A stretch of 64,000 bases of DNA. Origin: Flavobacteriaceae bacterium F08102 (GTDB lineage Bacteria > Bacteroidota > Bacteroidia > Flavobacteriales > Flavobacteriaceae). The DNA lies in the NCBI GenBank assembly GCA_023015935.1, contig JALKAY010000004.1, positions 1 to 64,000 on the forward strand, written 5' to 3'. The translations under genes and the position numbers were made by a program. The notes beneath the pieces were generated by a model, which did no database searches, was not told the DNA's origin, and saw only the letters and a program-made list of their open reading frames with translations. Below, piece after piece: positions 16,548 to 25,915 of this stretch; positions within the stretch are counted from its first letter, which is position 1; each line of letters begins with the position of its first letter.

Positions 16548-18836
16548 TTAATTAACGTATGATTTGCGGATTATTGCGTAAATTTCAGCTTCCTCAAGTG
16601 TTTGGTTTTCTGTCATTTTGGCAAATTGTTCAAAAGAAAAAATAAAAGTACAGCCTTTACTATAGTTACTACAGCCATAGGCATTTTTCCCTTTTAATAA
16701 AGTTCCCTGTTTACATTTGGGGCAAGTTTTGTTTAAAGGCATTTTTTTTGGATGAAATTGCAATGCAAAATTTGCATCAAATTTCACAACTCCCTCTAAA
16801 GTTCCGTTTTCGGTTTTAAAACCTTTTAAATTTACCGTAGCTCCTTTTTCGATTAATCGTACGTATTGTTTTTCACTTATTTTTTTACCTAAAAAACTAA
16901 AAGGAAGGATAAAATCGCACCCTGCCGCATAGTTACTACATCCGTATGCTGAACTACCCGTTAATAAATGTCCTTTTTTACACTTCGGACATACGTTTCC
17001 TGGGATCTTTTTGGCGGTTTTAACGAGGGCAGGCTTTTTTTTCTCAATATTAACATAACTAATATTAGCACGTTTATTTTCCATACGAACTTCATAGACC
17101 AATTGATCTACCATAGATTTCATATTTTTAATAAAAGTAGCCGCATGAAATTCTCCTTTTTCAATATCTTTCAGTTGCTTTTCCCAAGATCCTGTAAGCT
17201 CTGCTGACTTGAGCAATTCGTTTTGAATAGTATCAATAAGCCTAATTCCGATAGGTGTTGGTAAAATTTGTTTTTTATTTCGTTTAATATATTTCCGCTT
17301 AAATAAGGTTTCAATAATACTTGCACGTGTAGAAGGGCGACCAATTCCATTTTCCTTCATAGCTTCCCGAAGTTCTTCATCATCTACTTGCTTCCCAGCC
17401 GTTTCCATAGCACGTAGGAGGGAAGCCTCTGTAAATTGATTCGGCGCTTTGGTTTGTTTCTCTATAAATGAAGGCTCATGAGGCCCTTTTTCGCCTTTCG
17501 TAAAGGTTGGTAAAATATCTTTAGGCTTCCGTTCCTTATCGGGACTTGCGAAGACTACTCGCCAACCTTCAGATAGAATTTCTTTTCCAGTTGTTTTAAA
17601 AGGAACTGTCGCGACCTTTCCTATCACTGTCGTGTTTGACACCTTACAATCATCGTAAAATACCGCGATAAACCGCCGTACAATGATATCATAAATTCGT
17701 TGTTGCGGTGCAGCTAGTGGAATTTCTATACCCGTTGGTATAATCGCGTGGTGATCGGTCACTTTTTTGTCGTTAAAAACGCGTGAAGATTTTTTTATTT
17801 TTTTCTGTAAAATAGGAGCAATCAAGGACTTATACCTCGTTAATTGACTTAAAATTCCAGGTACTTTTGGAAATATATCTGACGGTAAAAAAGTGGTATC
17901 AACACGGGGGTAGGTTACTACTTTTTGCTCATAAAGCTTTTGCACCATCTTTAATGTTTCATCAGCCGAATAGCCAAATTTTGTATTACAGTACACTTGT
18001 AATCCCGTTAAATCAAAGAGCTTGGGGGCATATTCTGTACCTTTCTTTTTTTGTATCGAAACTATTTCAAATTCGTGTTGTTTGACTTGATCTGCTATGA
18101 TTTGTCCTTTTGCTTGATCTAAAAAACGCCCCTCTTCATAACTAAACAAAGTATCTCGATAGGTCGTTTGCAGTTCCCAGTAGGGTTGTGGTACAAAATT
18201 TTCAATTTCCTTAAATCGTTGCACTAACATTGCCAAGGTAGGCGTTTGTACACGTCCAATAGAGAGCACTTGTTTATAGCCTCCATGTTTAACCGTATAT
18301 AAACGGGTAGCATTCATCCCTAATAACCAATCACCAATAGCTCTAGAAAAGCCAGCATAATACAATTGATCGTAATCGCTTGCAGGTTTTAGGTGTTGAA
18401 ATCCTTCCTTTATCGCCTCTGTTGTTAGAGATGAAATCCACAAGCGCTTTACCACTCCTTTGTACCCTGCCTGATCAATAACCCAACGCTGAATTAGCTC
18501 TCCTTCTTGACCAGCATCCCCGCAATTAATTACTTCAGTAGCTTGATCAAAAAGCTTTTTTATAATCGAGAATTGCTTTTGAATTCCTTCATTATCAACG
18601 ATCTTCGTTTTGAATTTTTCAGGTAACATTGGGAGGTTGTTAAGGTCCCAACTTTTCCAATGTGGTTTGTAGTCACTCGGTTCATATAAAGTACAAAGGT
18701 GTCCAAATGTATAGGTTACTGCATATCCATTTCCTTCATAATAGCCATCATGACGGGTTGTTGCTCCTAATACGGTTGCAATTTCACGCGCAACACTAGG
18801 TTTTTCTGCTATACATACTTTCACTACATCACTCAA
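16548..18836 (-). CDS. topB: DNA topoisomerase III
   Basis: The 762-residue type IA topoisomerase relaxes or decatenates DNA through a 5'-phosphotyrosine link. The Toprim domain begins VCIAEKPSVAREIA and contains CGDAGQEGELIQR (near residue 106), where Asp-x-x-x-Glu replaces the commoner DADREGE. The nucleophile is the Tyr in VTYPRVDT. SIGRVQTPTLAML lies before it. Two C-terminal zinc-ribbon repeats (CPKCKKGHLLTG...GC and CPKCKQGTLLKG...GC) follow. The length is typical of TopB in Bacteroidota. Confidence 0.95.
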   Translation of the reverse strand: MSDVVKVCIAEKPSVAREIATVLGATTRHDGYYEGNGYAVTYTFGHLCTLYEPSDYKPHWKSWDLNNLPMLPEKFKTKIVDNEGIQKQFSIIKKLFDQATEVINCGDAGQEGELIQRWVIDQAGYKGVVKRLWISSLTTEAIKEGFQHLKPASDYDQLYYAGFSRAIGDWLLGMNATRLYTVKHGGYKQVLSIGRVQTPTLAMLVQRFKEIENFVPQPYWELQTTYRDTLFSYEEGRFLDQAKGQIIADQVKQHEFEIVSIQKKKGTEYAPKLFDLTGLQVYCNTKFGYSADETLKMVQKLYEQKVVTYPRVDTTFLPSDIFPKVPGILSQLTRYKSLIAPILQKKIKKSSRVFNDKKVTDHHAIIPTGIEIPLAAPQQRIYDIIVRRFIAVFYDDCKVSNTTVIGKVATVPFKTTGKEILSEGWRVVFASPDKERKPKDILPTFTKGEKGPHEPSFIEKQTKAPNQFTEASLLRAMETAGKQVDDEELREAMKENGIGRPSTRASIIETLFKRKYIKRNKKQILPTPIGIRLIDTIQNELLKSAELTGSWEKQLKDIEKGEFHAATFIKNMKSMVDQLVYEVRMENKRANISYVNIEKKKPALVKTAKKIPGNVCPKCKKGHLLTGSSAYGCSNYAAGCDFILPFSFLGKKISEKQYVRLIEKGATVNLKGFKTENGTLEGVVKFDANFALQFHPKKMPLNKTCPKCKQGTLLKGKNAYGCSNYSKGCTFIFSFEQFAKMTENQTLEEAEIYAIIRKSYVN

Positions 18837-18853
18837 TTTGGTTGCGCAAATTA

Positions 18854-19729
18854 CTATTTTTCGGCAAGTTTTTCTGAGAAACTCCAGACTAATAAACGAC
18901 TTTTTTTACTTCCTTGAGCCATATGTACAATACGATAACTCGCCCCGCGTTTTTGCAGTAACTTTATTAAAGGTGGAATAGTAATCGCTAATGAAACTAG
19001 GCTTGTAAAAAATTTCACATGTACTCCAAACTGTACAGATTCTTTGATTATTCTCTTAATAAAAAGCAATTCGCCACCATTACACCAAAGTTCATGAGGC
19101 ATCCCTCCAAAATTTAACTTAGAAGTTATGGCTTGATTTAAATTACTTAATTTTCGTTGTGAAGCTTTGGCGGCCATTTCCGCAGAAGAATGGAAAGGTG
19201 GATTACACATGGTGAAATCAAACTTCTCATTCGATTTGATTATTCCTTTAAATATATTGCTGGGATTTGACTGAAAGTGTACACTCAGTTTTTCTGAAAG
19301 TTGCGGATTATGTCGCTTATTAACTAGAGCATTTTCATAAGCTACTCGATCTATGTCAGTACCCACCATCTGCCATTGATACACTTGAGCTCCTAATAAG
19401 GGATAAATAAAATTTGCTCCAGTTCCAATGTCCAACCCTTTACATTGTTCAATCCCCCCAAATTCTTTTAAAATATCGGCTACATAATGTAAATAATCTA
19501 CACGCCCTGGAATTGGTGGACAGAGATATCCTGGCGGAATTTCCCACTTTTTGATGTGATAATAGTGCTTTAAAAGTGCCAAATTCAATGCAAATACAGC
19601 ATTTGGGTTATGAAAATCAATTGTTTTGTGATTTTCTTTAGAATGCACAATGAATTCCGCTAATCGAGGGTAAGCCCTTATGAGTATTGAAAAATTATAG
19701 GAATCTTGATGAAAATTTGATGAATGCAA
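18854..19729 (-). CDS. rlmF: 23S rRNA (adenine-N6)-methyltransferase RlmF
   Basis: This 291-residue enzyme methylates the adenine equivalent to A1618 of E. coli 23S rRNA. Visible features are the family N-terminus (IPPGYLCPPIPGRVDYLHY), the SAM motif LDIGTGANFIYPLL and the catalytic motif CNPPFHSS (NPPF). The start is a TTG at 19729. No ATG fits the conserved N-terminus, and a probable promoter lies just 14 bases upstream, giving a very short leader. It is separated from topB by 17 bases and may be co-transcribed with it. Confidence 0.92.
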   Translation of the reverse strand: MHSSNFHQDSYNFSILIRAYPRLAEFIVHSKENHKTIDFHNPNAVFALNLALLKHYYHIKKWEIPPGYLCPPIPGRVDYLHYVADILKEFGGIEQCKGLDIGTGANFIYPLLGAQVYQWQMVGTDIDRVAYENALVNKRHNPQLSEKLSVHFQSNPSNIFKGIIKSNEKFDFTMCNPPFHSSAEMAAKASQRKLSNLNQAITSKLNFGGMPHELWCNGGELLFIKRIIKESVQFGVHVKFFTSLVSLAITIPPLIKLLQKRGASYRIVHMAQGSKKSRLLVWSFSEKLAEK

Positions 19730-19742
19730 AGGATATTTTTTG

Positions 19743-19750
19743 CAAATATA
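19743..19750 (-). promoter_or_regulatory. -7 box for rlmF (and possibly topB)
   Basis: TATATTTG on the minus strand. The predicted transcript would begin only about 7 bases before the TTG start codon, so the mRNA may be nearly leaderless. Confidence 0.5.
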
Positions 19751-19804
19751 ACAGTGTTTTTACCATTTTCTTTAAAAAAACATCATTATTCCATTAATTG
19801 GAGC

Positions 19805-19812
19805 TATATTTG
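19805..19812 (+). promoter_or_regulatory. -7 box for the cold shock gene
   Basis: TATATTTG, 26 bases before the ATG at 19838, in the divergent region shared with rlmF. It supports the ATG at 19838 over an upstream in-frame start. Confidence 0.55.
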
Positions 19813-19837
19813 CACTTTAATTAATAAATTTTTTATA

Positions 19838-20029
19838 ATGAGTACAGGAACAGTAAAATTCTTCAACGAAACCAAAGGATTTGGATTTATCACAGAAGAA
19901 GGTTCAAACAAAGAACATTTTGTCCATATTTCTGGATTAATCGATGAGGTACGCGAAGGCGATGCCGTTGAATTTGATTTAACAGAAGGGAAAAAAGGAT
20001 TAAACGCAGTGAATGTAAAAGTAATTTAA
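19838..20029 (+). CDS. CspA-type cold shock protein
   Basis: The 63-residue product is one cold shock domain with RNP1 (KGFGFI, residues 14-19) and RNP2-like HFVHIS (about 28-33). It binds single-stranded RNA/DNA and melts RNA structure. The upstream frame extends to 19724 but contains the promoter, so the ATG at 19838 (MSTGTVKFFNETKGFGFI) is the start. It is monocistronic, with a promoter before it and a strong terminator after it. Confidence 0.96.
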   Translation: MSTGTVKFFNETKGFGFITEEGSNKEHFVHISGLIDEVREGDAVEFDLTEGKKGLNAVNVKVI

Positions 20030-20050
20030 CATATACTCTTAAACTTTGTA

Positions 20051-20084
20051 AAAAGAGCTTATCAATGATAAGCTCTTTTTTTTT
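20051..20084 (+). terminator. Rho-independent terminator of the cold shock gene
   Basis: AAAAGAGCTTATC and GATAAGCTCTTTT form a perfect 13-bp stem with a 3-base loop, followed by a T run. Confidence 0.92.
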
Positions 20085-20206
20085 ACGCTAAATTTACTTT
20101 TCGAGATGGCAACTATCCAAAATAAGACCTCGCAAACAATAGCGCTCTTTTCTAAGTTATATACAGAAGTTTGAGAGAATACCCCTTAGTGTATAATCCA
20201 TTTGAC

Positions 20207-20428
20207 TCACACGCATACCATAATTTCATGCACTCCTACCCGTACCTGATCATTGGGGCGGATTTTTTTACGAATTTGCCGTTCAACAACCCCATTTAAC
20301 AATACCTCTCCGTCGAGAATTATAATTTTCGCATGGCCACCAGTCTGTGCAATTTGAAGTACTTGGAGTAATTTATTTAAAGGAATGTATTCCTGATCCT
20401 GTGCTAAGGTAAATTGATGTTTTTGCAT
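20207..20428 (-). CDS. Small S4-type RNA-binding protein (YbcJ-like)
   Basis: The product is 73 residues from the ATG at 20428. It is a single S4-like domain: IPLNKLLQVLQIAQTGGHAK, then GEVLLNGVVERQIRKKIRP, which matches the YbcJ family of predicted RNA-binding proteins. Its target RNA is unknown. A longer frame to 20539 adds only a low-complexity leader and is not used. Confidence 0.88.
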   Translation of the reverse strand: MQKHQFTLAQDQEYIPLNKLLQVLQIAQTGGHAKIIILDGEVLLNGVVERQIRKKIRPNDQVRVGVHEIMVCV

Positions 20429-20621
20429 AATTGAGTTAAATCGCAAAATTACAAAATATGAACGTATAAAAGCGCATTTATACACGTTAAACAATGGTTC
20501 CAGAACAGAGTAAACAAACTCAAATTCAAAAAAATACACTTCGCTAAAAAAGTAAGGTAATAGGTTTAAGTTCTATTTGCTTTTTGTTGTATATTGTTTT
20601 AATTCTAATCAACTTTGTAGT

Positions 20622-21899
20622 ATGGAAAACCGACCAACAATTGTCATTATTGGAGCGGGTTTTGCCGGAATAAGCATGGCGAAATCCTTTAAACATGCTG
20701 CCGTCAATGTCTTATTAATTGACAAAAATAATTACCACAATTTTCAACCCTTACTCTATCAAATTGCCACAGGAGGTTTAGAGCCTGATAGTATTGCCTA
20801 TCCGGTGAGACGTATATTTAGAGGTTATGAAAACATCTCTGTTAGAATGGCTGATGTCTTAACCATCCACATGGCAAAACAAGAAATTGTTACCTCGGTG
20901 GGGAATTTCAACTACGACTACTTAATTATCGCAACAGGAAGTACCACGAACTACTTTAATTTCGATAAAGTCAAAAACAAATTACTTACCCTAAAATCGA
21001 TTCCTGATGCCTTAAACCTTCGAAGTTTCATCTTTCAAAACTTAGAAAAAGCACTGGTTGCTCAAGAACATGGAGAAGTTAGCGAATTATTAAGTGTTGC
21101 CATTGTTGGTGGTGGGCCTGCAGGTATAGAATTGGCTGGAGCTCTGGCAGAAATGAAGCGTTTTGTCATTCCAAAAGATTTTCCAGATTTGAATTTAGAC
21201 AAAATGGAAATAAATTTATACGAGGCTTCACCCAAACTACTAGGTGCTATGTCAGAAATTTCTTCTGCCAAAGCGTTAAGTTACTTAAAGAAATTAGGCG
21301 TTAAAGTCTATTTAAATACCTTGGTATCTTCGTATGACGGTACATACCTACAAATTTCAAATAATGAGGCATTTAAAACTAACACCGTGATTTGGACTGC
21401 GGGTGTAAAAGGAGCTCCAATTGATGGATTGCCAAATGAAGCCATTGGGACTGGTAATAGAATATTGGTTAACGCATATAATCAAGTTTCCCAAACAGAC
21501 CGCATATTTGCAATAGGTGATGTGGCAGCTTGCATTACCGATAAAGAACCGAAAGGACTCCCCATGTTAGCACCTGTAGCACAACAGCAAGGTAAATTAC
21601 TCGCTAAAAATATTGTACGATTAACTAAAGGACAAGCTATGAAACCCTTTAAATATTACAATAAAGGAGTAATGGCGACCATCGGACGAAAAAAAGCCGT
21701 TGTTGATTTGCCGAAATGGAAATTTCAAGGCACCTTCGCTTGGATAATTTGGATGTTTTTACACATTATGGCCTTGGTAGGATTTAGAAACAAATTTGTG
21801 GCATTTTTCGATTGGATGTCGAACTACTTTACCTATGACAAACCCTTAGGGTTAATTATTCGCCCCTATAAAAAGAAGGATAAACCAACAAACACATAA
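20622..21899 (+). CDS. Type II NADH dehydrogenase (NDH-2-like)
   Basis: The 425-residue flavoprotein has an FAD-binding VIIGAGFAGISMAK near the N-terminus, an NADH-binding VGGGPAGIELAGAL near the middle and IFAIGDVAAC late. The C-terminus carries hydrophobic/amphipathic helices (FAWIIWMFLHIMALVGF) that dock NDH-2 to the inner membrane. It passes electrons from NADH to quinone without proton pumping. The ATG at 20622 is chosen because the Rossmann motif follows it directly and an AACTTTG promoter-like sequence lies at 20611. Confidence 0.92.
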   Translation: MENRPTIVIIGAGFAGISMAKSFKHAAVNVLLIDKNNYHNFQPLLYQIATGGLEPDSIAYPVRRIFRGYENISVRMADVLTIHMAKQEIVTSVGNFNYDYLIIATGSTTNYFNFDKVKNKLLTLKSIPDALNLRSFIFQNLEKALVAQEHGEVSELLSVAIVGGGPAGIELAGALAEMKRFVIPKDFPDLNLDKMEINLYEASPKLLGAMSEISSAKALSYLKKLGVKVYLNTLVSSYDGTYLQISNNEAFKTNTVIWTAGVKGAPIDGLPNEAIGTGNRILVNAYNQVSQTDRIFAIGDVAACITDKEPKGLPMLAPVAQQQGKLLAKNIVRLTKGQAMKPFKYYNKGVMATIGRKKAVVDLPKWKFQGTFAWIIWMFLHIMALVGFRNKFVAFFDWMSNYFTYDKPLGLIIRPYKKKDKPTNT

Positions 21900-21918
21900 C
21901 CGAGTTCCCTGAAAAGGC

Positions 21919-21926
21919 TACCTTTG
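21919..21926 (+). promoter_or_regulatory. -7 box for the DEAD helicase gene
   Basis: TACCTTTG, 18 bases before the ATG at 21945. A TTG codon at 21924 in frame overlaps this box and is therefore not the start. Confidence 0.6.
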
Positions 21927-21944
21927 AAAAATAAACCAAATACC

Positions 21945-23066
21945 ATGTCAACTTTTAAATCTTTAGGAGTAAAAAATACCTTTTGCAAGGCTTTAGCAGA
22001 GATGAATATTGTGAACCCCACAGCTATTCAAGAAGAGACTATTCCTGTCTTATTGTCCAAAAAAACCGATTTCGTTGGACTTGCACAAACGGGTACAGGT
22101 AAAACTGCCGCGTTTGGCTTACCGATCCTACACCGAATTAATCCTTCTAAACCCGAAATCCAAGCCCTAATTTTATCTCCAACAAGAGAATTGGTACAAC
22201 AAATAAAAAAACAACTTTTTAAATTCACCAAATACACAGAACATAAAATTTTTACCGAAGGGGTGTATGGTGGAGAAAAAATCGACTTACAAATCAATGC
22301 TTTACGTAGGCCTACACATATTGTCGTAGCTACCCCAGGACGCTTAATTGATCTTTTAGAACGAAAAGCACTGGATATTTCAATGATTAAAACCCTCGTA
22401 TTAGACGAAGCTGATGAAATGTTAAGCATGGGATTTAAACAAGAATTAGATCAAATTCTTAGCAATACCCAAGGCTCTCGTCACACATGGCTATTCTCAG
22501 CTACCATGCCCGATGAAATTAAGCGGATCATCAACGATTATATGGATAAAAAAGCCATTAAAGTAACCTTAAATAATCGTGAAAAAATAAATGCCAACAT
22601 CAATCATCAATACGTAATCACCTCCTTAAAAGAAAAATTTAACACCTTAATAAAAGTATTAGAAGGCTTTGAACAAGAGCGAGGTATCATATTTGCTCGT
22701 ACGAAACTAGGAGCACAAAGTTTATTTAGAGACCTACAAAATGAAGGTTTTTCTGTTGGTGCTTTAGAAGGGGATATGCAACAAAAAGAACGAGATAAAG
22801 TAATGCGGGCATTTAAAAACAAAAGCTTACAAATCCTAATTTCAACAGATGTTGCTGCACGAGGAATCGATGTACAAGACTTGAGTTTTGTGATTCACCA
22901 TCAATTACCTGAACAGCTACATTACTACACACATCGTAGTGGCCGAACGGCACGTGCAGGAAAAACAGGAAAAGCAATTGCACTGATTTTACCTAGTGAA
23001 CTTCAACAAATTCATCAAATTCAAAAGGCACTAGAAATTAGTTTTGAAGAAGTACTTCTCACCTAA
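21945..23066 (+). CDS. DEAD-box RNA helicase (short form)
   Basis: The 373-residue protein has a complete core: Q motif (NPTAIQEETIP), motif I AQTGTGKT, PTRELV, TPGRL, DEAD, SATMP, and motifs V and VI (STDVAARGID, HRSGRTARAG). It ends about 35 residues after motif VI, so it lacks a long C-terminal extension. Likely roles are ribosome assembly or RNA turnover, perhaps in the cold given the cold shock gene 2 kb upstream. The specific subfamily cannot be assigned. Confidence 0.94.
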   Translation: MSTFKSLGVKNTFCKALAEMNIVNPTAIQEETIPVLLSKKTDFVGLAQTGTGKTAAFGLPILHRINPSKPEIQALILSPTRELVQQIKKQLFKFTKYTEHKIFTEGVYGGEKIDLQINALRRPTHIVVATPGRLIDLLERKALDISMIKTLVLDEADEMLSMGFKQELDQILSNTQGSRHTWLFSATMPDEIKRIINDYMDKKAIKVTLNNREKINANINHQYVITSLKEKFNTLIKVLEGFEQERGIIFARTKLGAQSLFRDLQNEGFSVGALEGDMQQKERDKVMRAFKNKSLQILISTDVAARGIDVQDLSFVIHHQLPEQLHYYTHRSGRTARAGKTGKAIALILPSELQQIHQIQKALEISFEEVLLT

Positions 23067-23149
23067 TAAATAACATAAATGATTGAGCTTTTTTGCGAAG
23101 TACTAAATTATTTAACGCTTGTTCAAAGCAATGATAATTAAATTTCACA

Positions 23150-23178
23150 TTTGTTTTTGGGATAAAATGATATATTTG
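23150..23178 (+). promoter_or_regulatory. Promoter of the DoxX gene
   Basis: TTTG (23150-23153), 17 bases, then TATATTTG (23171-23178), 28 bases before the ATG. Confidence 0.65.
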
Positions 23179-23205
23179 ATATGATTTAACTTCAATTTAT
23201 ACCCC

Positions 23206-23577
23206 ATGAAAAATAAACAGATAGCCTTCACATTGCTATTTTTACGTGTAGGTTTTTCCATGATGATGCTAACGCATGGCATTCCGAAGCTCGGATTAAT
23301 CAATGCAGCCCCACTTAAATTTCCAGACCCACTGGGTGTTGGAATGTTTATTAGCCTACTTTTAGCTTTGATTGGCGAAGTTGTTTGTCCTATACTGATC
23401 ATTGTTGGGTACAAGGTAAGGTGGACGGTCATCCCCGTAATAATCACCATGCTAGTTGCACTGTTTTTAATTCATTGGGAGGATGATTTTGCCACCAAAG
23501 AAAAGGCTATTTTATATGCTATCGCATTTATAGCTATTGGTCTTAGTGGTGGTGGAAAATACGCTATACGCAAGTAA
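23206..23577 (+). CDS. DoxX family membrane protein
   Basis: The 123-residue protein has four membrane segments, with MMMLTHGIPKL in the first loop, the typical DoxX N-terminal signature (HGxxK), and a LIGEVVCPILIIVGY segment. DoxX proteins are small quinone- or redox-linked membrane proteins whose reaction is generally unknown. It is a single-gene unit with its own promoter. Confidence 0.88.
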   Translation: MKNKQIAFTLLFLRVGFSMMMLTHGIPKLGLINAAPLKFPDPLGVGMFISLLLALIGEVVCPILIIVGYKVRWTVIPVIITMLVALFLIHWEDDFATKEKAILYAIAFIAIGLSGGGKYAIRK

Positions 23578-23810
23578 TGTACAGTTATAATTAAACCGGT
23601 AAATCAATACATTTTCTTAAACAAATACTATAATAAAAACTCAATAACATACTATTTTCAACTATTTTATCATCTAAATACGATTAGATGTATACAACAA
23701 TCTAATCCGCTAAAAAAAAGCAAATTTCACATTATTTCAGCATGCTAAAATGGAATGATTTTTGTAACTTTAATTAACAAAAAGCGTTGTATAATCTAGA
23801 TTCTATAATC

Positions 23811-24308
23811 ATGAGAACACTCCTTATTCTTTTTAGTGCGATTCTACTTTTTAGTTGTGCTGGCCAAAAAAATGCAACCGACTTAGCTAGCCAAAAAGTA
23901 GAATTTGAAAAGATGAATGAATTGGTTAAACGTGGAAATTTTAATTTTTCCGCAGACCGAGCTGTATTAACAAAACTTGGACCTATGGATTTAAGTGGGA
24001 ATTTCAACTATCTACGCTTTAAGAACGATTCTGTCTTTGCAGAACTTCCATTTTTTGGTGAACGATACATGGGAGGTGGATATGGCAATGATGGTGGTAT
24101 TAAATTTGAAGGCGCTCCCGAAAATTTAACCATTACCCCAAATATCCGTAAAAAGAAGGTTCAACTTGAATTTAGCATATCTGAGCATCAAGAGCGATTC
24201 GATGTATCCTTACATATATTCCAAAACAATACTGCAAACCTTGATATCACCAGTTCAAATCGCAGTTATATTAGCTACAGAGGATCTATTGAGCCCTTAG
24301 AAAATTAA
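23811..24308 (+). CDS. DUF4251 domain lipoprotein
   Basis: The 165-residue product from the ATG at 23811 has lipobox LLFSC (about residue 16), then a beta-rich domain of the DUF4251 type with LPFFGERYMGGGYGNDGGIK in its middle. DUF4251 is a Bacteroidota family of unknown function. The lipid anchor places it in the periplasm or at the outer membrane. No operon partner is evident. Confidence 0.82.
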   Translation: MRTLLILFSAILLFSCAGQKNATDLASQKVEFEKMNELVKRGNFNFSADRAVLTKLGPMDLSGNFNYLRFKNDSVFAELPFFGERYMGGGYGNDGGIKFEGAPENLTITPNIRKKKVQLEFSISEHQERFDVSLHIFQNNTANLDITSSNRSYISYRGSIEPLEN

Positions 24309-24585
24309 TGCGATTATGTACCTAACCACCCTAATACATGACCAGCCATTTACATGAATACTTTATTTAAATACATGACCCCTAATTTTCAGTATATAAA
24401 CCACAAACAAAGGGTGTAAACAAAGGAAAGTATCCGAGGATAAACAAATACTGATAACAATCTTATAAGATGATTATTAATACCCCCTATTTAAAGCTGT
24501 TGTCAAAATAAAAACACTTCCGTGCGCCTTAATGGGATGCTAACAACAAATTTTTCCCATCAATTGTGGGGAGGATATTCGACAA

Positions 24586-25800
24586 TTATTTAGCTGAAAA
24601 TAACTCCTTTAATTTAGTGTGCAATTCTTCTCCACGCAAGTTTTTAGCAACAATCTTCCCCTTATCATCAATCAAAAAATTTGACGGAATGGCATTGATT
24701 GCATAGTGTATTGCAGCCACATTTTTAAAACCATTAAGATCTGACACCTGTTCCCAAGGCAATTGGTCTTTTTGAATAGCTTTGAGCCACGCGTCTCTTT
24801 TTTCATCCAGCGAGATGGCTAAAACCTCAAATCCTTTTTCATGGTATTGCTTATACGCTTTTAATAGATTGGGGTTTTCAGCTCTACAAGGACCGCACCA
24901 TGATGCCCAAAAATCCAACAAAAGATATTTACCTGGTTTAATTAAATCGCTTACTGTAATCGATTCACCGTGTTGGTTTTTCTGCGTAAAATCACGATAT
25001 TGATTACCTATTGTTGTCGCTCTTTTAATGCGTGCAAATGCTGATTTTCTAAAAATTTCCTCTGTGTAATAGGCTCGAATGTGTGAGTTTTTCAATCCCT
25101 CATCAAAACGATCAAAAACAGCTTCACAATTTTCGACTTTGTCATAGGGCGCTATACTCCAATGTGCCAATACAGGAATTGCAAGTAATTTCATTAGCTC
25201 ATTATCTCCTTGAACTAAACTATCTAAGAATTGATTTCTATTTTCTACCGCTTTTTTACTAAGAAGCTCCATTTTAGCTTCCTGTTCAAGATCTTCTTTT
25301 GACCATTTTTCTTTTGGGAGTTTCCCATTATTTCCTAACTTTCTATAGATAGAAGCAAAGTTCCTCGATTCTTCAGTAATAGATTTTAATTGGGTGTTAA
25401 ATTGAACAAAGGCGTCATTTGACGGAGAACCTTTAATTTTTCCTTCGCGAATTAGCCCTCCATTGGGCAACGTCGAGGTATTAATCACGGCGGTCATATC
25501 CGAATTATCAATAGCAAATCGTTTCCACAGTTTCACATTTTCATCCTCAAAAGTAAATTCAACTAGCGCAGGTGGATTTAAAATTGTTCCGTTGAATTCA
25601 AATTTCCCATTCTTGATAAGCACTGGTTCAAACGTTTGAACGTTCATAGAATCACTAGCCAACAGATTTAAATACACTTTTTGATCAGGAATCCCATGTA
25701 CTTCTCCACGAATCATAAAGGAAGCGTCATTTACTTTAGTTGAATTTAAATTACAGCAAAATAATAAAACGGATAAGAATAGGGCAAAAACTGTTTTCAT
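24586..25800 (-). CDS. TlpA-like thioredoxin lipoprotein with N-terminal DUF4369-type domain
   Basis: The 404-residue protein has a lipoprotein signal (LLFCCNLNS, Cys about 16), an N-terminal beta domain (about 25-125, FMIRGEVHGIPDQKVYL) like DUF4369, a helical linker, and a C-terminal thioredoxin fold with FWASWCGPCRAENP (about 293-306). It is probably a periplasmic disulfide reductase facing the inner or outer membrane. Such proteins are common in Bacteroidota, and the substrate is unknown. The gene stands alone between a DUF4251 gene and an AraC regulator gene. Confidence 0.9.
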   Translation of the reverse strand: MKTVFALFLSVLLFCCNLNSTKVNDASFMIRGEVHGIPDQKVYLNLLASDSMNVQTFEPVLIKNGKFEFNGTILNPPALVEFTFEDENVKLWKRFAIDNSDMTAVINTSTLPNGGLIREGKIKGSPSNDAFVQFNTQLKSITEESRNFASIYRKLGNNGKLPKEKWSKEDLEQEAKMELLSKKAVENRNQFLDSLVQGDNELMKLLAIPVLAHWSIAPYDKVENCEAVFDRFDEGLKNSHIRAYYTEEIFRKSAFARIKRATTIGNQYRDFTQKNQHGESITVSDLIKPGKYLLLDFWASWCGPCRAENPNLLKAYKQYHEKGFEVLAISLDEKRDAWLKAIQKDQLPWEQVSDLNGFKNVAAIHYAINAIPSNFLIDDKGKIVAKNLRGEELHTKLKELFSAK

Positions 25801-25915
25801 TGAATAATTTTATATGGCTATTAATTCAGACACAAACGTATTCATTAAATATGAAAACCATAGCCTTTTAATAAAAAAAATAGGCGTCACTTTTACTAGT
25901 GAAATGTTTATCTTG

